Assembly (NCBI GenBank): GCA_037126765.1 | Contig: JBBCBC010000027.1 | Span: forward strand, 3,248,406-3,312,405 | Length of the DNA: 64,000 nucleotides | Direction: 5' to 3' | Origin: Stenogyne calaminthoides | Taxonomy: Eukaryota > Streptophyta > Magnoliopsida > Lamiales > Lamiaceae | Made by a program: the position numbers and the translations under genes | Notes under the pieces: generated by a model | What the model was told of the DNA's origin: nothing | The model's input: the letters and a program-made list of their open reading frames with translations, nothing else | Database searches by the model: none | In this document: piece by piece, positions 35,464 to 47,985 of the stretch | Position numbering within the stretch: the first letter of the stretch is position 1 | How the letters are laid out: each line of letters opens with the position of its first letter

Positions 35464-37856
35464 TGTTGGAATTTGGAGGCACGTAAACACATAATACATG
35501 CTTGTAATTGAAATAAAGCAGTTAAACACCAACAATTAACAATTAATCAGATAAACACGAGTAAACGAAAAATTCTTACAAAGAAATACGTTTTTCTACT
35601 ATGGTATCCACGTAATCCCCAATCACGGACTTGCACGAAGCGTTGAATCCGAGATGAATTTGCTAGTTTTTCTACTATGGTATCCACGTAATCCCCAATA
35701 GGCGGAGGGTGAATAGACTCGAAAATTTTTTCGTTGAATCAGGTGAGAGATGAATTTGCTAGGAAAATTATAACTCAAGATCTTGTGGAGAATAATGAAT
35801 TAACGTTATTTGTGAATTAAGTTTTACCCGTGTGAAAAACCGTTTGTATAAATCGATTCCAAGTTTTATCTTTTTAAATCGGATATAGGGGGATCGAAGC
35901 TTGGTCTTAAATCTTAAGCTAACTTTAAGATTGTGGAAATAAAATTCGATTAATAATATTTATTTAAATAAATCTCTACGATTTATTTTCTATATAAAAT
36001 CTCTACTGGATTTAATTTAGTGTGTTAGTCCAACACATATATTAAATGTTTTAAGAGTTTGATTCCGATAAATATTAAAACCCTATAATAATATTCCTAA
36101 AATATTATTGGGGTTTGGGAATCATGTTTAATTAAATCTATTTTAATTAAACATTAAAAATAGATGAATTAATTTCAAATTAATCTATTATTAATTAATT
36201 CAATATAAATTAAATATTAAATCAAATTTAACATTTAATCAACCAACTATAATCGTGAAAAAGAGAACTACATTTGTTGTGTCACCCATGTGATCCCATA
36301 TTTATAGACCTTGAGATCAAACTAATGGTCTTAATTGAATCTTAGACAATGCATCGGTGATGACTTTGATCTAATTATGATGATAAGATGAATGTATTTT
36401 ATAAATCCACATTGAGGAATGAATTCTATTCTTGGCTCTGTTCATACGTGTTTCTTCCTTATTGGATAAACTCAATGTTGTTCCTCCCGTTGGTCTTGTT
36501 TAGATGGAAGGGTTCAAGCATTGGTCATGGTCAAAGTTCATCACTCCACAGTCTTCGCGCGTATTGACCTCAAATCAAAAAGATGTAGGTCCCGCGGTCT
36601 TATCTAACGGAAGACACCCGTAAGATAGAGGTTTGACATCTAGTTAAAAATACATCAAGCGGTTTTTCTCGGATGGGTATACCGATACCCTCGACCTTAT
36701 TTATGCATCCATCAATATGTGAGATACATCGGTTTTCTATATCATTATCAATCGGGTCTCCTATAGTAGTAATGTAAACATCTTACTAACAAGTCCGACC
36801 GGGTCCTATTACATGTGTTTTTGGGAGATCAAAACTATAAATTCCCAACTAAAATTATAACTCTAGATCTTGTGGAGAATAATGAATTAACGTTATTTGT
36901 GAATTCTGGTCAGATATATAGGGGAGGCCCTTAAATTTTAAATCAAATAAATTTTAGATCTTAATATTCGTTCTTGGATTGGGAAATAAAAATGAATATT
37001 TATTTAAATAAATCTCACGATTTATTTTCTCTACAACCTCAGATTTGACATGTATATTAACTCATGGGATTTGATTCCATAAATATTAAATCCTATAATA
37101 ATATTCCAAATATTATTCAAACATGTTTATTTAAATCTATTTTAATTAAACATTAATAATAATTAATTCCAAATTAATCTATTATTAATTATCTCCATAA
37201 ATTAAATATTAAATCAAATTTAACATTTAATCAACCAACTATGTCCCGTAAAAAGAGAACTACTTATAGTGACCCATCTCCTCATATATCTAACATTAGT
37301 CAAACTAATGGTCCCAACTTGGACTTTGATCCAATTATGATGATAAGATGAGTATTAAATCCCATTGAGGAATGAATTCTATTTGGCTCAACTAGACCAT
37401 CGTGATAAATGTTTAGTGATCACATGAAGGGTTCACAGCATTGGTCATGGTCAAATGTTTTGGTGAAATGATCTCAAAGGAATTAAATATGTGGGAATAT
37501 ATTTTAATTCCATTTCCAATATCCTTATTGATGCATCCATCATGAGATACCAAGGATCGTAAAAGTGAGATCTTACTACATCTAAGAGTATTGATTTATG
37601 CTTATTGATCATCAATATCCCATTCTTGGTGATCCTTGATCGGAGCTATATTTGAGAATCATGCTTTGTCTCAAGTTCTAAAACCTCAATTACAACAAAC
37701 TCATGGGAACACTTGCATGAATAAATGCAAACAATCAAACATAATATTCAAACAATTCAGTTCATACATTAATAAGAACTATAATATTAAATCAAACCGA
37801 ATATCATCTAGTAATATGTCCTTACAATAGATTGTCTCTGGGACACTAACACTAAC
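35464..37856 (-). repeat. 3' LTR of copia family B, internally duplicated
   Basis: About 2.39 kb, against 1.64 kb for the 5' LTR. Up to about 36838 it follows the LTR from its left end. At 36840 it jumps back to an earlier point (aactctagatcttgtggaga, first seen as actcaagatcttgtggagaa near 35773) and runs to the right end again. A short segment (tttttctactatggtatcca) is also duplicated at 35591 and 35667. The two halves have diverged differently. Confidence 0.75.
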
Positions 37857-37874
37857 CATCTCCCACTTGGGAGT
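37857..37874 (-). other. Polypurine tract of the copia element
   Basis: On the minus strand caagtgggagatg ends next to the LTR start. This is the usual plant copia tract and confirms the minus orientation. Confidence 0.75.
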
Positions 37875-38650
37875 CAATTACCTACATGTCTAACCCCTAG
37901 ACCAACAAATGTTTAGTGTGCACATGAACACTCGGTGTTTTTGAATGATCTTCCGAATTAAATTGGGAATATATTTTAATTCCATTTCTCATATCCTTTG
38001 ATCAAATGATAAATTGTACATGCTTGTTTATGCTTTGATCTTGTGATCATTTCTTCGATATTGGAAACGTTGTCTCAATAAAACTTCATTAGATAACCGA
38101 CACTCTACTAGTTAGTTCTCATAAGAACTATAAAATCCGTAGACAAGGAAACATTCAACAGTTCGTCTAAAATACTTTTGAATGGTTTTTGCTTGGAACT
38201 ATTAATGAGAGTAAAATTGTAACCCGATGAGATCTCACCAGGTCAAAGATAATCCACTACTAGTTGGTATCCACCGTAGAGACAAGGAAACATTCTTTAG
38301 TTGATGTAAAATACTTTAGAATGGGCAGAATCGTTTGAGACTCACCCGGGATTAGTGGTATCTACCGATGATGTTGCAGCCACGTTTGGCCTAGTGCAAG
38401 TCATGGCGTACATGATTGACCCAATTGCATATGCATATGAGACATCTTTCATGTGCTTGATATCAGTTTTCAACAGAAAGTACAATCATTCTTTGATAGC
38501 TTTATCCCATGATTTGCCGATAGAGACCCTCTCTTAGAGTTTTCCATCTCAAAACGCTTCAACACCTTGTCTACATAGGTGGACTGTGACAGCCTCAACA
38601 TCTTCTTGGACCTATCCATGTGGATCTTGATCCCTAAGATGTAGTAGACT
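37875..38650 (-). pseudogene. Decayed RNase H/3' pol region
   Basis: By position this should hold RNase H and the pol C-terminus, but no long frame survives. The words gacaaggaaacattc and aaaatacttt..gaatgg are repeated at about 38143 and 38280, a local duplication. Confidence 0.45.
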
Positions 38651-39410
38651 TCACCAAGATCTCATCATGAAGGTCTTTGACAACAAATCTTTAACGGGCT
38701 GCATTAACGGGATATTGTTTACCAAAATCAATATGTCATTAACATACACGATTAGGAAAATAATATTCTTCCCGTTGCATTTACGATAAACGCAAGGATC
38801 TTTCGAATTTCTGATGAAGTCAAAAGACTTGATAGCTTCATCAAATCGAATATTCCAACTCCTAGAAGTTTGTTTCAATCCATAAATGGATATCTTTAGC
38901 TTGCATACTAGATTAGAATTTGACTTAGATGTGAAACCTTCTGGTTGAGTCATAAACACTTCCTTATCAATGTCTCCATTGAGGAAAGCTGTTTTGACGT
39001 CCATCTGTCAAATCTCATAATCATAGTGTGCTGCTATCGCAAGTAAAATTCGAATGGACTTGTTCTTTGCAACTGGTGAGAAGGTTTCATCATAGTCAGT
39101 GCCTTCGTGTTGACTATTACCCTTCACCACCAACCTAGCATTGTAGGTTTTTACTTTGCCATTTGCAAATGGGTCTAACCCCTTTAGGCAACTCAACCAA
39201 GTCCCAGACTTGATTGGTGTACATCGAGTCTATCTCGGATTTCATGGCTTCATGCCACTTACCTGAATCAATATCTGATATTGCTTCAGAATAAGTATTA
39301 GGATCGTCCTTATCCGGTATGTCCACATTAACGAGTTCCTCCAAGAGGTAACTGTATCTAATGGGCGGATTACGATTCCTTACGGAGCTGTGGTTGTGCA
39401 GGTTGTACAT
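38651..39410 (-). pseudogene. Copia reverse transcriptase, inactive
   Basis: The minus-strand frame at 39410-39135 gives the pre-RT linker (IDSMYTNQVWDLVELPKGVRP). The frame at 39196-39008 gives ARLVVKGNSQHEGTDYDETF and SPVAKNKSIRILLAIAAHYDYEI. The frame at 39004-38651 gives MDVKTAFLNGDIDKEVFMTQ, then YGLKQTSRSWNIRFDEAI and YVNDILIL. In active copia enzymes the last motif is YVDDM/I; here the first Asp of the DD pair is Asn, so the polymerase site is lost. A stop separates the parts at about 39005. Domain order and spacing otherwise match the family. Confidence 0.88.
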
Positions 39411-39897
39411 TCTGGTTGTGAAAATTTTTGTGGTGCATTGATTTCATCAATGTCCGGAGAGTCCTCAAGAGCTACACTTTCAGATGCCTCTTGGGCGGGA
39501 TTTTGAACTATGTTGTTCTCATTCAGCCCACTTGGAGGTTCTTACATTGGCAAGCCTACTCCAATTACGCTCCCACTGGCTGAAAGACGATCACCTAGTG
39601 AAAGACTCCCATCGTGAAAGTCGTTGAATGCTCCCACTGATTCCTTGTCATGTTACTTTGACAAAATATCAGTCTCTTTGTTAATTTGTGGTTCTTGAAT
39701 TTCTTCAAGTTCTATCAGCTTACGACCTTGTTCCTTAAAGACATAGTCTTCTTCGAGGAACTTGGTCTGCCTAAAAACAATCACTAATTATTTATTAGGT
39801 AGATAGAAGTAATATCTCTTAGTTTCCTTAGAATATCCCACAAAGTAACCCTTTTCACCTTTGGATTCCAACTTATCGGTAAGCATCCTTTTCACAA

Positions 39898-40491
39898 TCA
39901 CGGGGCAACCTCATGTTTAATATGTGTAAAAGTTGGCTTCTTGCCACACCATGGATCATATGGTGTATGCTCAACCAATTTAGATGGAATCCTATTCAGA
40001 ATGTAAATTGAGGTTTGTAACGCGTATCCCCATAAGAATGTCGGAAGAGAGGAGAAGCTCATAATGGACCTTACCATGTCTAACAGGGTGTGGTTTCTCC
40101 TCTTGGACACACCGTTCATCTGAGGTGTTTCGGGAGGAGTCCATTGTGACTGGATTCCATGTAACTTCAAGTAATCAATGAATTCATGGCTGAGGTATTC
40201 ACCCCCTCGATCCGATCGAAGAGTCTTGATACTCTTACCAAGTTGCTTCTCTACTTCAGCTTTAAACTCTTTGAATTTCTCAAAAGATTCGAATTTGTGT
40301 TTCATAAGATACACGTATCCGTATCTTGAGAAATCATCAGTAAAAGTGATGAAGTATCCGAAGTGACCCCTAGCTAGAGTGGACAATGTTCCACAAACAT
40401 CGTTGTAGATCAACTCTAGAACTTTTTTGGCATGCACCTCTTTCCTAGAAAAGGTCTGTTGATCATCTTGCCCACGAGATAAGATTAACAA
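39898..40491 (-). pseudogene. Copia integrase, inactive
   Basis: The 197-codon frame covers most of the integrase core. It contains IYNDVCGTLST (first catalytic Asp), TFTDDFSRYGYVYLMKHK, LRSDRGGEYLS (second catalytic Asp) and NGVSKRRNHTLLDMVRSIMS. In active copies the last reads SERRN, giving D-35-E. Here the Glu is Lys at the correct spacing of 35 intervening residues. The mutation and the short C-terminus show it is dead. It would insert the cDNA copy into host DNA. Confidence 0.88.
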
Positions 40492-40840
40492 TCTCCATAA
40501 GACTCAAAGTCGAATGGGGTTAAGTAGTCTAACTTTCTTAACCTTGTAATTCTCTTCTCGTTTACATAATCAAGTTCTACAATGCCATAAGTAAGTCGGG
40601 TTTTCATGATTACTAAGTTTGAGTCTTTTATTTTGCATAATAAGAACATCATATCCATAATGCAAGAATTACATGTTGCGAGTAATAGAAAGAACTAGAT
40701 GACAATCATTAAGTTCTAATCTAAAACCAAAGGGTAAGTCTAACACATAAGTCCCCACACGTTCAGTAGCAATTCTTGCTCCGTTTCCTCGTGTAAGATG
40801 ACTTCACCCGCCCTAACTGTCCTAAGACACATGAGTCCTT

Positions 40841-41660
40841 TCACATTAGTGCAAATGTGAGAGCCACATTCGGTATCCTATACCAAGCAGTTAGGCTATT
40901 AGTGGACATGTTTATCTTAATAACAAACATACATGTTTTAGTGCTAGAAGCACCTAGTGTCTTCTTTTTAGCAACCAAAACCTTACAGTCCTTCTTCCGG
41001 TGCCATCTTCTACTTACAGTAGAGGCACACATCCTTGTTTACTCACTCCTTCTTTTGAACACCATATTGATGATAGTGAACTCAAAAGTCTTGAGTACGT
41101 TATGAAGTTCAGGCATGGTCGCATCCGTCTTATTCATATTATAGTTCACAATGAAGCTAAAATATAAATTCGGAAGTGACATGAGGATATGATCAATGAA
41201 AACACTGGTCTCTTAGCTCAAAGCCTAAATTACCAAGTTTCTCAATTAGGCCTATCATCATTAGCACATGAGGTGAAATCTTCCCTTCTTTAGCTAACCG
41301 GCATCTGAACAGATCTCTCATTACTTCATAAATCTCAGAATGAGATCCAGAATCAAAGAGATCCTTCAGATGCTGGAGCATCTAGAAGAGATCCATTTTC
41401 TCACGTTGCCTATGTATATCGGGAGTCATGCCTAGCAACATCACACACTGAGCCTGGGAAACATCCTCTTGATGCTTCTTCTGAGCCGCTACTTCAAACG
41501 TGGCTGTCTCAGAGTACCAGCTTTAAGGGTAACCGGGATATACGTGTCCAACACGTACTCAATCTTTTCTTGCCTTAGCACCAAATACATGTTTTGGTGC
41601 CAGTCCAGAAAATTTGGCTTGGCCAATTTAGTTTGTTTCCAAAACATATCTCAATAACAG
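40841..41660 (-). pseudogene. Copia gag remnant
   Basis: The frame at 41381-41193 reads MLQHLKDLFDSGSHSEIYEV then MRDLFRCRLAKEG and SPHVLMMIGLIEKLGNLGFE, the typical plant copia gag (UBN2/retrotran_gag) helix pattern. Further along, 41032-40841 has a damaged zinc-knuckle region (WHRKKDC, then KKK). In intact gags this is CxxCxxxxHxxxxC; here an indel has shifted the cysteines. Gag forms the particle that packages element RNA. Confidence 0.75.
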
Positions 41661-43264
41661 TTATACATTTCAACTAACCAAGAGAAATAAAATAAAATGG
41701 AAATTAAACATATAATTCATATGATCAATATTCAGCAATCAAAATAAACATGACATTTCTTTTGTGTTTATTTTGTCTCCATTATTTTCACATATTCAAC
41801 AACCTCATCGGAAGAATACAAATTTATATCTAATATAAATTATAATGGACTAGGATCCACATTCCTATTATCATGATCCCTGCTTTGGCTGAATATCACA
41901 ATAGCATAACTGGTAGGTCTCCAAACCAATTGCAAAATTTGCAATTCCTAGTTGATTGAACCTAGTTCAATCGGATGTCCCTTAACTTTCGTTTCCCTGT
42001 TTTGGCTGAATAAACAAAATTAAGTTTGTTTACAACCATCAAGCGGCAACATTACGTGTCCCTATAAAAGTCCCGTAGAATGTAGATCCGAGCAAAAGAC
42101 TTTGGTCTTAAATACCCATTGGAACAAAATCCCCGGCTTACTTTTAATTTTGATGGGAGACATCTTTTCAATTTAATGAAAAATCATATTTTAGTGAGGA
42201 TCATTTTTAAAGGCGGGGTATTAATTGCTTAATCGAGATCCAACATGTTAATCTACATCACATTTTAGCAATTATTGGGCGCCGCCTACCCAAACATGAT
42301 TTTAGACGGACTAACATTTACATGGGTGCCGTTTACCCAAACAATTATTACGGTCCGACAATTATTGGGCGCCGCCTACCCAAACAATTATAATGCGGAC
42401 ATAAATGACACAAAATTGTTGCCAAATGGGTTATCGAAATTGCTAAATTAAAATTATAATCCAATCTTAAATTAATTTAGCTAAATCATTTAATTATTAA
42501 AAAAATTATTAAACCTATCAAGTTCAATTAATCTTAATATATTTGGACCAACCAAATTCAACTTAATCTTACGCAGAAGCTGGCCAATTATAATTAATTA
42601 ATAGAAGTTGGCCCAAACATTTCAAAAGAAATTCGGCCCAATTTAGAGAAACGGCCTTAAACATTGTCTTCTTCATCAAGAAAATCGCCGCTGCAGAAAA
42701 TTTAGGCAAGCAGGCCAGCTGCCCCCGCTGCACACGGCCGCCCACACTTGACTTTCGATTGACGCTCGACAAGAGCCGCCGTCGATTCAGTCGTACGCAG
42801 ACGCATCGCGGAGCAAAGGTACACAGGGCATCGACGCTGCCCCACGAGAGTCTGGCGATTCTTGATCCCGACTCGGTGCCCAGCACCACCGTCGATTGGC
42901 ATGACTGCCGAAAGAGATAAATCATCGTTGCCTGAAGAATCGCAGCAGTCGACGGATTAAAGCCCTTTCATAGTGATAGCGACAATGGGTTCCAAACCCA
43001 ATGCGCACCAGGCCAAAATTGAAGCATACCCCTAATACAGTAATTAAGACCAATTCATATTGATGTTTTCAGATTCAACAAATTCGAAACAAAAACTCTG
43101 ATTTCAAAAAAACAAAATCAAGTTTTGTCAAAAGAAATCAATTTATGTGTCGAACTACTAGAATTCATATTATTAGCAAATAAAATTGGAAAGGGGCACA
43201 AATGGTTTCAATTCACCCACAAAAACAATATGCTTCATCAATTACACAATTAAATCAAGAGTCT
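41661..43264 (-). other. Copia 5' leader with tandem repeats
   Basis: No gag start could be fixed here. At 42270-42300, 42328-42345 and 42363-42385 the unit ttgggcgccgcctacccaaa or a close variant recurs three times within the leader. The GC-rich stretch at 42690-42910 creates unrelated open frames on the minus strand that look non-coding. Confidence 0.5.
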
Positions 43265-43278
43265 GAGCTCTGATACCA
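43265..43278 (-). other. Primer binding site for initiator tRNA-Met
   Basis: On the minus strand TGGTATCAGAGCTC, one base inside the LTR that starts at 43280. Standard plant copia primer site. Confidence 0.9.
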
Positions 43279-43279
43279 C

Positions 43280-44922
43280 TGTTAAAATTTAGAGGCACGT
43301 AAACACATAATACATGCGCAGCGAAAATAAACAGTTCACCAACAACGAACAATTAATTGCATAATTAAATACGAGTAAACGTAAACAAAATTCTTACAAT
43401 AATTCGTATACCGTTTTCTCTACTATGGTATCCACGTAATCCCCAATAACGGATTTGCCAATGTTGAATCCCGAGATGAATTTGCTAGGAAAATTCTAAC
43501 TCTAGATCTTATGGAGAATAATGACTTAACGTGAATTCACAAGAGCCTGTATATATAGGGGAGGTTCAGCTTAAATCTTAAGATAATCTGATTGGAAAAT
43601 AAAATCTCTAATCTTTATTTAAATAAATCTCTACAATTTATTTTCCTATATAAAATCTCTACGGATTTAATTTCCATGTATATCAAATCTCTACGGATTT
43701 GATTCCATAAATATTAAATCCTAAAATAATATTCCAAATATTATTATTGGGAATCATGTTTAATTAAATCTATTTTAATTAAACATTAATAATAATTAAT
43801 TTCAAATTAATCTATTATTAATTAATTCTCCATAAATTAAATATTAAATCCAATTTAACATTTAATCAACCAACTATAATCCGTAAAAGAGAACTACTTG
43901 TTGTGTGACCCATAGACCCTCATATATCGAGCGATTAGTCAAACTAATGGTCTTAATTGAAACCTAGACAATAAATCAGACATTCTCAATATATGAGGTA
44001 CGTTGCGAGAAACGTGCAAGGTGTGGCCCCTTTGCTTTTCTAGTCAAGTGAGGTAGTCCTCTACCAGGAGCTTAGCCTTGTTTTGACCACCTCCTGGTGG
44101 ACTCCGATCACCGTCTATTACGATTTCCTCCTTTCATTCGCGAATACTCAATTAAGTCTTGAACATGATGAAGTGTCTATTCAAATAACTTAATCAATTT
44201 ATCTCTAATCACTAATTGATCATGTATGTCACACTTAGCCACAAAGTCTAAGTTGACGTGCATCGGCCGATGACTTTGATCCAATTATGATGAGAAGATG
44301 AGTATTCTCTCTAAATCCACATTGAGGAATGAATCATATTCTTGGCTCAACTATCACGCACATGCACTTCGTGATAAACTCAATCCAAGCCGTATCTACC
44401 CATGGAAGGGTTCAAGCATTGGTCATGGTCAAAGTTCACCACTCCACACATGTCGTGCGTATTGACCTCAAGTCAAAGGAGTATTGACCCAACCGAGACA
44501 CTCGTAGACACATATAGTGGAAATACATCAAACGGTTTCTGGATGGGTATACTTATACCCTATAAGGTGGAAATACATCCATCACGAGATACCTAGTATC
44601 TCGGAGTGGGTGAGATCTTACTACACCTCTAAGAGTATTTGATCGCATCCATCTCCATCAGATCATCAATATCTCATTCTTGATGATCTTTGATCGGGGC
44701 TATTTGAGAATCATGCTTAAGTCATCTGAGTTCTCACAACCTCAATGATAACAATGACTCATGTGAACACTTGCATGAATAAATACAAAGAATCAAACAT
44801 AATATTCATACAAGTGTATTGTCATACATTAATATTAAGTGAACTATAATATTAAATCAAACTGAATATCATCTAGTATTATGTCCTTATAATAGATTGT
44901 CTCTAGGACACTAACACTAACA
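43280..44922 (-). repeat. 5' LTR of copia family B
   Basis: 1643 bp from TGTTAAAATTTAG to CACTAACACTAACA. This is the least rearranged copy of the family in the window and serves as the reference for 13115-14692 and 35464-37856. An extra GC-richer segment at 44019-44125 is absent from the copy at 13115-14692. Confidence 0.9.
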
Positions 44923-45054
44923 ATAAAAATTTATCAAAATTTTATATTTCTTATTTTTATACAAACCTCAAAAGTGACAAACAATTAATGTGAAATGAGA
45001 AAATATATTACATACACATAATAAAATATTTACAAAATCTTCATTTCATATTAG

Positions 45055-45255
45055 AGTTACTCTCATGTGCACCAATTGCACAAGATGCAATTGGTGCAAT
45101 TGGATTCAATTTTAATTTGGATGAACTATGTACTCTAAACCGTAACCCCTAAATAATGAACCTTAAATCATATATGAATCATTTGGGCCGGGTGAACCAT
45201 CAACCACTTGGGCCGAGTGAACCATGAATCACTCGGGGCCGGATTTGGGTCCGAG
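45055..45255. repeat. Repeat with gggccgggtgaacca motifs
   Basis: Shares the words accgtaa, ccctaaat and cttgggccggg/gtgaaccatgaa with the MITE at 54487-54683, but clear matching ends are not visible. It begins with a local inverted repeat, ccaattgcacaagatgcaattgg. Confidence 0.4.
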
Positions 45256-45310
45256 TCGGGAAAAAAAAACTGAAATTCAAGTTAAAAGAAAACTGAAATT
45301 GAAAAAAAAA

Positions 45311-46384
45311 AGAGTGACTCTAAGGTACAAAGTCACTCTTCAAGTGACTCTAAGGTACAATGCAACTTTATTTTGACTCTAAGATACAAAATTATGGTTA
45401 AAAAGTCTAAGTTGCCCTTCTGTTCGTTTTCTGCACTTCTGACACATTTTCTGGACTTCTGACACATTTTCTGCACTTCTGACGCATTTTGACTTTTTAT
45501 ACTTTAAATTTTTAAAAGTCCAAATTTTTTATTTTATTAAATTGATTAAATTATTTATTAATATAATTTCATTATTTATTTCAAAGTGCATTTTATTAAC
45601 TCATTTTGCAATTCAAAAAATATGTAATTTTAAAAAAATAAATTCTTTTAATTTCTACCCAATTTTGGAGTGCATTTTTTAAATTGTATTTTAGGCTAAT
45701 TTTGGAGTGCATTTTTTTTATAAAAAAAATTGTATTTTGATCAATTTTGAAGTGCATTTTTTAAAAAAAAAATTGTATTTTAAGCCAATTTTGGAGTGTA
45801 ATTTTTAAAAAGAATTGTATTTTAGGCCAATTTTGGAGTGCATTCTTTTAAAAAAATTGTATTTTGGTCAATTTTGAAGTGATTTTTTTTTTAAAAAAAA
45901 TTGTATTTTAAGCCAATTTTGGAGTGTAATTTTATAAAAAAAAAATTGTATTTTAGGTAAATTTTGGAGTGTATTTTTTTTTTAAAAAAAAATTGTATTT
46001 TAGGCCAATTTTGGAGTGCATTTAAAAAAAAGTATTTTAGAGTGCATTTCTCTAAAAAAAAATGTATTTTGATCAATTTTGGAGTGCATTTTTTTTAAAA
46101 AAAAAATTGTATTTTAGGCCAATTTTAAAAAAATTAAACAATTTTTTTTTTTGGCGGAAGCAGATTTTAGAGAGAGGGGAGAGAGTTTTTTGTGTGAGTT
46201 TGTTGGGATGGGGCCGAAATTAGGGGTTTATTTGGGGAGGGGGGCGAATTTTTTGCTTTTAAATAATTAAAAAATGTATTGAGGGGTAATATTGATACAT
46301 TTTGTAGTGGAGTGTCACTACATTTCTCTTTCGTATCTTAGAGTACTTTTCACTCTAAATATGTAGTGGAGAGTCTTTATTTAA
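45311..46384. mobile_element. Short element with internal minisatellite, copy 1
   Basis: The ends carry inverted words: agtgactctaaggtacaa repeated at the left, and tgtagtggagtgtcact, tatcttagagtac and gtagtggagagtc at the right. Between 45655 and 46130 lie about ten units of 40-48 bp with the core aattttggagtgcatttttt, an A run, then attgtattttaggcc. A second copy with the same ends and the same internal repeat lies at 50279-50951. No coding capacity. Confidence 0.65.
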
Positions 46385-46894
46385 AAAAAAACTAAAACTG
46401 AAAAAAATTAGAAAAAGAACTTCTAAAAGTAAATTGCACCAATGCATGTGGTGAACATGAGAATTTGCATTCATATTAAGTTGTCATTAGTTATTATTTA
46501 ATTTTTAAATTATGAAATACAGTCAATTTGTATAATTTTTTAGTTCATATATGAAGGGACGAATTTTAAAATCGACTCAGACTCTAGAATTTCTAGGATC
46601 GATCCTGAGCATATATATACAATTTTTTGTCTTTTTGCATATTACTGAACACGTGAAAACTTTATAACTTTTGTAAAAATTAATTTACATGTAATCAATT
46701 TACTCTCAATTCTATTTAATCGGGTTCAATTGCAAATGGGTTGTACCAAAACTTTTTTAGTTCTCTATTAATTTAGGAATGAGTCTCCTGTGCACCAAGT
46801 GCACTATGCATTCGGGTATAGGTGTGATCCATTAAAAAAATGAGAGTTTGCTATTAATGAAAAAGAGGATCCCCAATAAAAAAATGGACAGGGT

Positions 46895-47062
46895 CAAAGT
46901 GAGTGCGCGGATATAGAGTTTGTACACCAAGTGCATATGAGACTTTACCTATAATTTAATAAGATATTTCTTGTCTAAATTTACACCTTACAAAACACAC
47001 TAAATTAAGGCAAAATCTCATATGCACTTAGTGTACAAACTCTATATCCGTGCACTCACTCT
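46895..47062. repeat. Short inverted repeat (foldback)
   Basis: gtgagtgcgcggatatagag plus tttgtacaccaagtgcatatgaga (46898-46941) recurs inverted as tctcatatgcacttagtgtacaaactctatatccg at about 47008-47042. The spacer is about 65 bp. A related half-site, gagtctcctgtgcaccaagt, lies at 46783. Confidence 0.6.
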
Positions 47063-47277
47063 TAATTATATTTATATATGATATAAAAAATAATTCTAAT
47101 TATCTTATAAACTCAAAAAAAAAATATAAAATATAACGTCTTCAAAGTCGTTTTAGAAAAAGTGGCAGACTTTCTTAGTTTTTTTCTTATTTATTTAACT
47201 TGTATGCCATGTCCAATTGGTGCTTCCAAAAAAAAAAGGTGTTTGATTGTATAATGTCTTTATCACTATATAATATA

Positions 47278-47304
47278 CTAGCATCAGTCCCGCGAACTTC
47301 GCGG
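47278..47304 (-). other. Helitron-type 3' terminus
   Basis: Plus-strand ctag at 47278-47281, 8 bases, then ccgcgaacttcgcgg (47290-47304). Read on the minus strand it is a GC-rich hairpin, 8 bases and CTAG with a T flank. It lies about 250 bp downstream of a Helitron helicase remnant on the same strand. Confidence 0.75.
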
Positions 47305-47527
47305 ATTGAAAGAATTTTTTTATGTAAAATAATTATTAATATTTTAATATTATTTTGTTACTTATCATTTTTTTATAGTTAAACAATTAATAATTTACAA
47401 AATATTAAAAATAAAAATATAATTTAAATATGCAAGATATAATTTTATATGTTGTTATACTTGATGATTTTATAAAAAATAAATGCGTTCATAAATTTAG
47501 ATTTAAATATATATATATACACACACT

Positions 47528-47985
47528 CTATAAATTATAAATTTTGAAAAAAATATTTGTAAACAACATTTGGTGTATACTTGAAGGTCTCCCATCCGAA
47601 CTGAGACATAAAATTTGCATAATTCTTTTGCTTTTAACTCGAAGACTGCAACATATAATTGTATGTGTAAAAATCAACTTGGAAAGGTACAAACCTACAA
47701 CTGAAATAGATTTATACAAACTTTTATTTATCGTCATCGCAAAATATAATACGAATGAAAATTGTTTCATTTTAAACTTTGACAACATCGTTTGGTCTGA
47801 ATTATTTAATATCCTTTTTGGAATGAACATATTATTCCCAGTATTTTTTCCTGAAATTATTTGTGCTTTAAAAATTATGATTTCCCATCTTTGTGACAAT
47901 CAACCTCGTGTAATTGCACAAATCTGACTTTACTCAATATTCCTGATAAGCATTACATGCACTTCTTTCTTCAAATGAAACGGTG
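47528..47985 (-). pseudogene. Helitron RepHel helicase, C-terminal remnant
   Basis: On the minus strand this reads LCNYTRLIVTKMGN, then (frame change) KAQIISGKNTGNNMFIPKRI, KMKQFSFVLYFAMTINKS and VGLYLSKLIFTHTIICCSLR. This matches the end of the Pif1-like helicase of autonomous plant Helitrons (GTRLIV...FPIRLSFAMTINKSQGQ...VGLYLP..VFSHGQLYVA.SRV). QGQ after NKS is changed to LYK, and a frame break lies near 47930. The Rep nuclease and most helicase motifs are missing. With the terminus at 47278 it marks the 3' end of a formerly autonomous Helitron. An overlapping plus-strand frame of 127 codons is spurious. Confidence 0.8.

Larger units (their letters stand above)
35464..44922 (-). mobile_element. 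Ty1/copia retrotransposon (family B), near full length, dead
   Basis: Runs from the 5' LTR (43280-44922) through primer binding site, leader, gag, integrase, reverse transcriptase and polypurine tract to the 3' LTR (35464-37856). Integrase precedes reverse transcriptase, which defines copia. The flanks agaaa (35459-35463) and ataaa (44923-44927) are a likely 5-bp target duplication with one mismatch. Multiple stops, frameshifts and changed catalytic residues show it cannot encode a working polyprotein. Confidence 0.9.

Noticed and set aside
42569..42925. 118-codon minus frame in a GC-rich patch
   Set aside because: Located in the copia leader and overlapping another frame; no gag similarity.
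47544..47927. 127-codon plus-strand frame
   Set aside because: Mirror of the Helitron helicase remnant on the minus strand, which has the clear family match.
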